NCBI RefSeq assembly: GCF_001687545.1
Contig: NZ_CP016545.1
Location: 2,341,001 to 2,405,000 of the forward strand
DNA from: Paraurantiacibacter namhicola
GTDB taxonomy: Bacteria > Pseudomonadota > Alphaproteobacteria > Sphingomonadales > Sphingomonadaceae
Direction: 5' to 3'
Length of the DNA stretch: 64,000 bases
Shown one piece after another: positions 62,357-64,000 of this stretch (positions are counted from its first letter, which is position 1; the number at the start of each line of letters is the position of its first letter). A program made the position numbers and the translations under genes. The notes under the pieces are model-generated. The model worked only from the letters and a program-made list of their open reading frames with translations. It did not search any database and was not told the origin of the DNA.

Positions 62357-63799
62357 ATGACTTACGCCAAGCACAATCGCACCATCGGCCTCGTCGCCAC
62401 CACCGCCATGGCAGCCGTCATGCTGGGGGGCTGCGCCACCAAGGCCGCGCCGCGCGCAGAGGTTTCCGCCAGCAAGGCGCAGACCGCCATGGCGTCCGGC
62501 AAGCACGACAGCGCCATCGAGCACGCCGAAGCGGCTGTGATGGCAGAGCCGCGCAACCCGGTTTACCGCGTGACGCTGGGCAATGCCTATCTGGAAGCGG
62601 GCCGTTTCCAGGCTGCAGCTACCAGCTTCGACGATGCGATGAAGCTGGGCGACAATTCGCCGCGCAACGCGCTTTCGCTCGCCCTTGCCCTCGCCGGTAA
62701 TGGCCAGATGCGCGAAGCGGCAGCCGTGCTGTCCGATTTCGAGGATGTCATCCACCCGGCAGACCTTGGCCTGGCCTACGCTCTCGTTGGCCGCCCCGAT
62801 GTGGGCATCCAGGTGATGTCCATGGCAATCCGCGGCGGTGAGAACACGCCCAAGATGCGCCAGAACCTCGCTTACACCTATGCCCTCGCCGGCCAGTGGC
62901 GCGAAGCGCGCCTGATGGCGGCGGAGGACGTTCCGGCAGACCAGCTGGACCAGCGCCTGGGCCAGTGGGCGCAGCTTGCCGTGCCCGAAGCATGGCAGCA
63001 GCGCGTGGCCGGAATGCTGGGTGCGCCTGCCGGCGTGCGCGACATGGGCCAGCCGGTGCAGCTGGCACTCGCCAACAATCCGGGCGTGGAGCAGCTGGCG
63101 GTTGAAGCCACCGGCTTTGCTGCCGCCGATCCGGCCCCGCAGGCTGTCGTTCCCGCTTCGGTCGTGCCCGCTTCGGTCGCGCCTGCCGCTCCGCAGGTCG
63201 CCGCAGTTTCCACGCCTGTCTATCCCGCCCCTGCAGCCCGCGAACTGCCAGCCGTCGGCCAGCCGGTCGCACCGCAGGCTGCCCCGGCCGTTGCCGTGGC
63301 GCAGCCGGTGCAGGAAGTTGTGCGCACGCCGCAGCGCAGCCAGGATTTCGAAACCGCTTTCGCCGCACCCGCCCCCAAGGGCGGTTCGCTGGCCAGCGCC
63401 GCCAAGGACAGCGTCCGCTTCGTGCAGGAGCCGGTCGTGCAGACCCTTCCCGTGCGCCAGGGCGCCGCTCCCAAGCCGGAACGCGCCGTCGCAGCCAAGC
63501 AGGCCGATGGCACGCACCTGGTGCAGCTGGGCAGCTTCGCCTCCGAACAGGGCGCACGCCGCGCCTGGGGCATCTATGTCAAGCGTTACCCCGAACTGGC
63601 CGATCACCAGATGGTGATCACGCAGGCCGTGGTTCGCGGCAAGAAATACTGGCGCGTGTCCGCCGCCGGTTTCGACAGCCGGGGCAGCGCCAGTATGTGC
63701 GGCAAGGTCAAGTCGAACGGACAGGGTTGCTTCGCCTATGCCGAAGGCCGCCCGATGCCGGGCGCGGTCGACAATGGCGTGCGCATGGCCGCGCGCTAA
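62357..63799 (+). CDS. TPR- and SPOR-domain lipoprotein
   Basis: 480 residues. A lipobox (VMLGGC, Cys26) is followed by TPR-like repeats (about 35-160: NPVYRVTLGNAYLEAGRFQAAATSF), a low-complexity Ala/Val/Pro region with two copies of PASV at about 255-265, and a C-terminal SPOR domain (THLVQLGSFASEQGARRAWGIYVKRY to the CGKVKSNGQGCFAY end). It should sit in the outer membrane and bind septal peptidoglycan. 21 bases after the RHH-like gene; its own terminator follows. Confidence 0.9.
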   Translation: MTYAKHNRTIGLVATTAMAAVMLGGCATKAAPRAEVSASKAQTAMASGKHDSAIEHAEAAVMAEPRNPVYRVTLGNAYLEAGRFQAAATSFDDAMKLGDNSPRNALSLALALAGNGQMREAAAVLSDFEDVIHPADLGLAYALVGRPDVGIQVMSMAIRGGENTPKMRQNLAYTYALAGQWREARLMAAEDVPADQLDQRLGQWAQLAVPEAWQQRVAGMLGAPAGVRDMGQPVQLALANNPGVEQLAVEATGFAAADPAPQAVVPASVVPASVAPAAPQVAAVSTPVYPAPAARELPAVGQPVAPQAAPAVAVAQPVQEVVRTPQRSQDFETAFAAPAPKGGSLASAAKDSVRFVQEPVVQTLPVRQGAAPKPERAVAAKQADGTHLVQLGSFASEQGARRAWGIYVKRYPELADHQMVITQAVVRGKKYWRVSAAGFDSRGSASMCGKVKSNGQGCFAYAEGRPMPGAVDNGVRMAAR

Positions 63800-63828
63800 G
63801 CCCGCACCGAAACGTCAGTTTCCCCTGG

Positions 63829-63862
63829 AAGCCCCGCTGGAAACGGCGGGGCTTTCTTTTTG
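63829..63862 (+). terminator. Terminator after the SPOR lipoprotein gene
   Basis: Stem AAGCCCCGC (63829-63837) and GCGGGGCTT (63846-63854) followed by TCTTTTTG. It lies 30 bases past the stop. Confidence 0.9.
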
Positions 63863-63881
63863 CACTGCGCCGGACAGGCGA

Positions 63882-64000
63882 TCAGCCGACCTTTACGCCG
63901 CCCTTCCACAGGCCGGTGGCGCGGCCCTGCATGGGCTGGCGGTCGAAAGGCGTGTTGCCAGCGCTGGACGCCATGCGGGCGCTGTCGACCACCCACGGAC
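63882..64000 (-). CDS. Probable dihydroorotase, C-terminal end only
   Basis: Partial. Read on the minus strand, about 39 codons end in NTPFDRQPMQGRATGLWKGG-VKVG. The NTPFD...QGR pattern is the C-terminal signature of class I dihydroorotases and related amidohydrolases of pyrimidine synthesis. The rest of the gene is to the right of the window. Confidence 0.6.
   Translation of the reverse strand, partial: PWVVDSARMASSAGNTPFDRQPMQGRATGLWKGGVKVG

Noticed and set aside
61586-63607. Long minus-strand frame across the ParA partner and SPOR genes
   Set aside because: Antisense shadow of clear coding genes; composition and lack of motifs do not support it.
1-64000. CRISPR array, IS element or prophage
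   Set aside because: No spaced direct repeats, transposase, integrase or phage structural genes were seen.

Overview
The window is a GC-rich chromosomal segment of an alphaproteobacterium, most likely order Sphingomonadales (Erythrobacteraceae or Sphingomonadaceae). The evidence is the intergenic repeat families (TTCGACAAGCTCAGGG and CCCCGGCCTGCGCCGGGG types), ChpT, an RpoH-type sigma factor, the Mla-like ABC cassette with a STAS-fused permease, a TIGR02186/TauE pair, and a TonB-dependent receptor next to secreted hydrolases. No phage, insertion sequence, integrase or CRISPR array is visible. One tRNA (Leu, anticodon UAG) and the RNase P RNA are present.

Layout. 1-2.4 kb: end of an M16 peptidase, trmL, and an AT-richer orphan secreted protein. 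2.4-12.6 kb (minus): rpsU, an FKBP, a DUF4153 membrane protein, a cNMP-binding patatin, then gatC-gatA, a methyltransferase, an acyltransferase and gatB, so the amidotransferase genes are split by two unrelated genes. 12.8-16 kb (plus): fluC/crcB, a pseudouridine synthase, a HAD phosphatase, a small membrane protein and an ATP12 chaperone in overlapping order. 16-19.6 kb (minus): MlaE-MlaF-MlaD-lipoprotein lipid transporter. 19.7-24.5 kb (plus): valS, a small unknown gene, queE and a membrane-anchored unknown. 24.5-30.7 kb (minus): HerA-like ATPase, TIGR02186 protein with TauE, and an NfrB-like glycosyltransferase with an outer-membrane-like partner.

30.8-41 kb: nhaA, gloA, a TorF-type porin, a phosphoesterase, rnpB, an AmpD-like amidase, chpT, a JAMM protein, a second pseudouridine synthase, rpoH, mtgA and a cation exporter. 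40.5-42.4 kb: an ECF sigma factor, an RskA-like anti-sigma factor and a fasciclin protein, a combination that matches the mycobacterial SigK-RskA-MPT70/83 circuit. 42.5-47.2 kb (minus): serine hydrolase with MarR, clpX with a small tyrosine phosphatase that apparently starts at CTG, and clpP. 47.4-53.5 kb: TonB-dependent receptor, secreted amidase, an unknown secreted protein, trigger factor with a long Lys/Ala tail, and tRNA-Leu.

53.7-64 kb: small proteins, a CHAP protein, der, a PilZ protein, bacterioferritin with its ferredoxin, a DUF418 protein, and a group made of a Sel1/SPOR protein, a ParA ATPase, a ribbon-helix-helix-like partner and a TPR/SPOR lipoprotein. The right edge holds the end of a probable dihydroorotase gene. 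The most interesting candidates are the ParA/RHH/SPOR cassette, the SigK-like regulon, the NfrB-like glycosyltransferase pair and the apparent CTG start codons.
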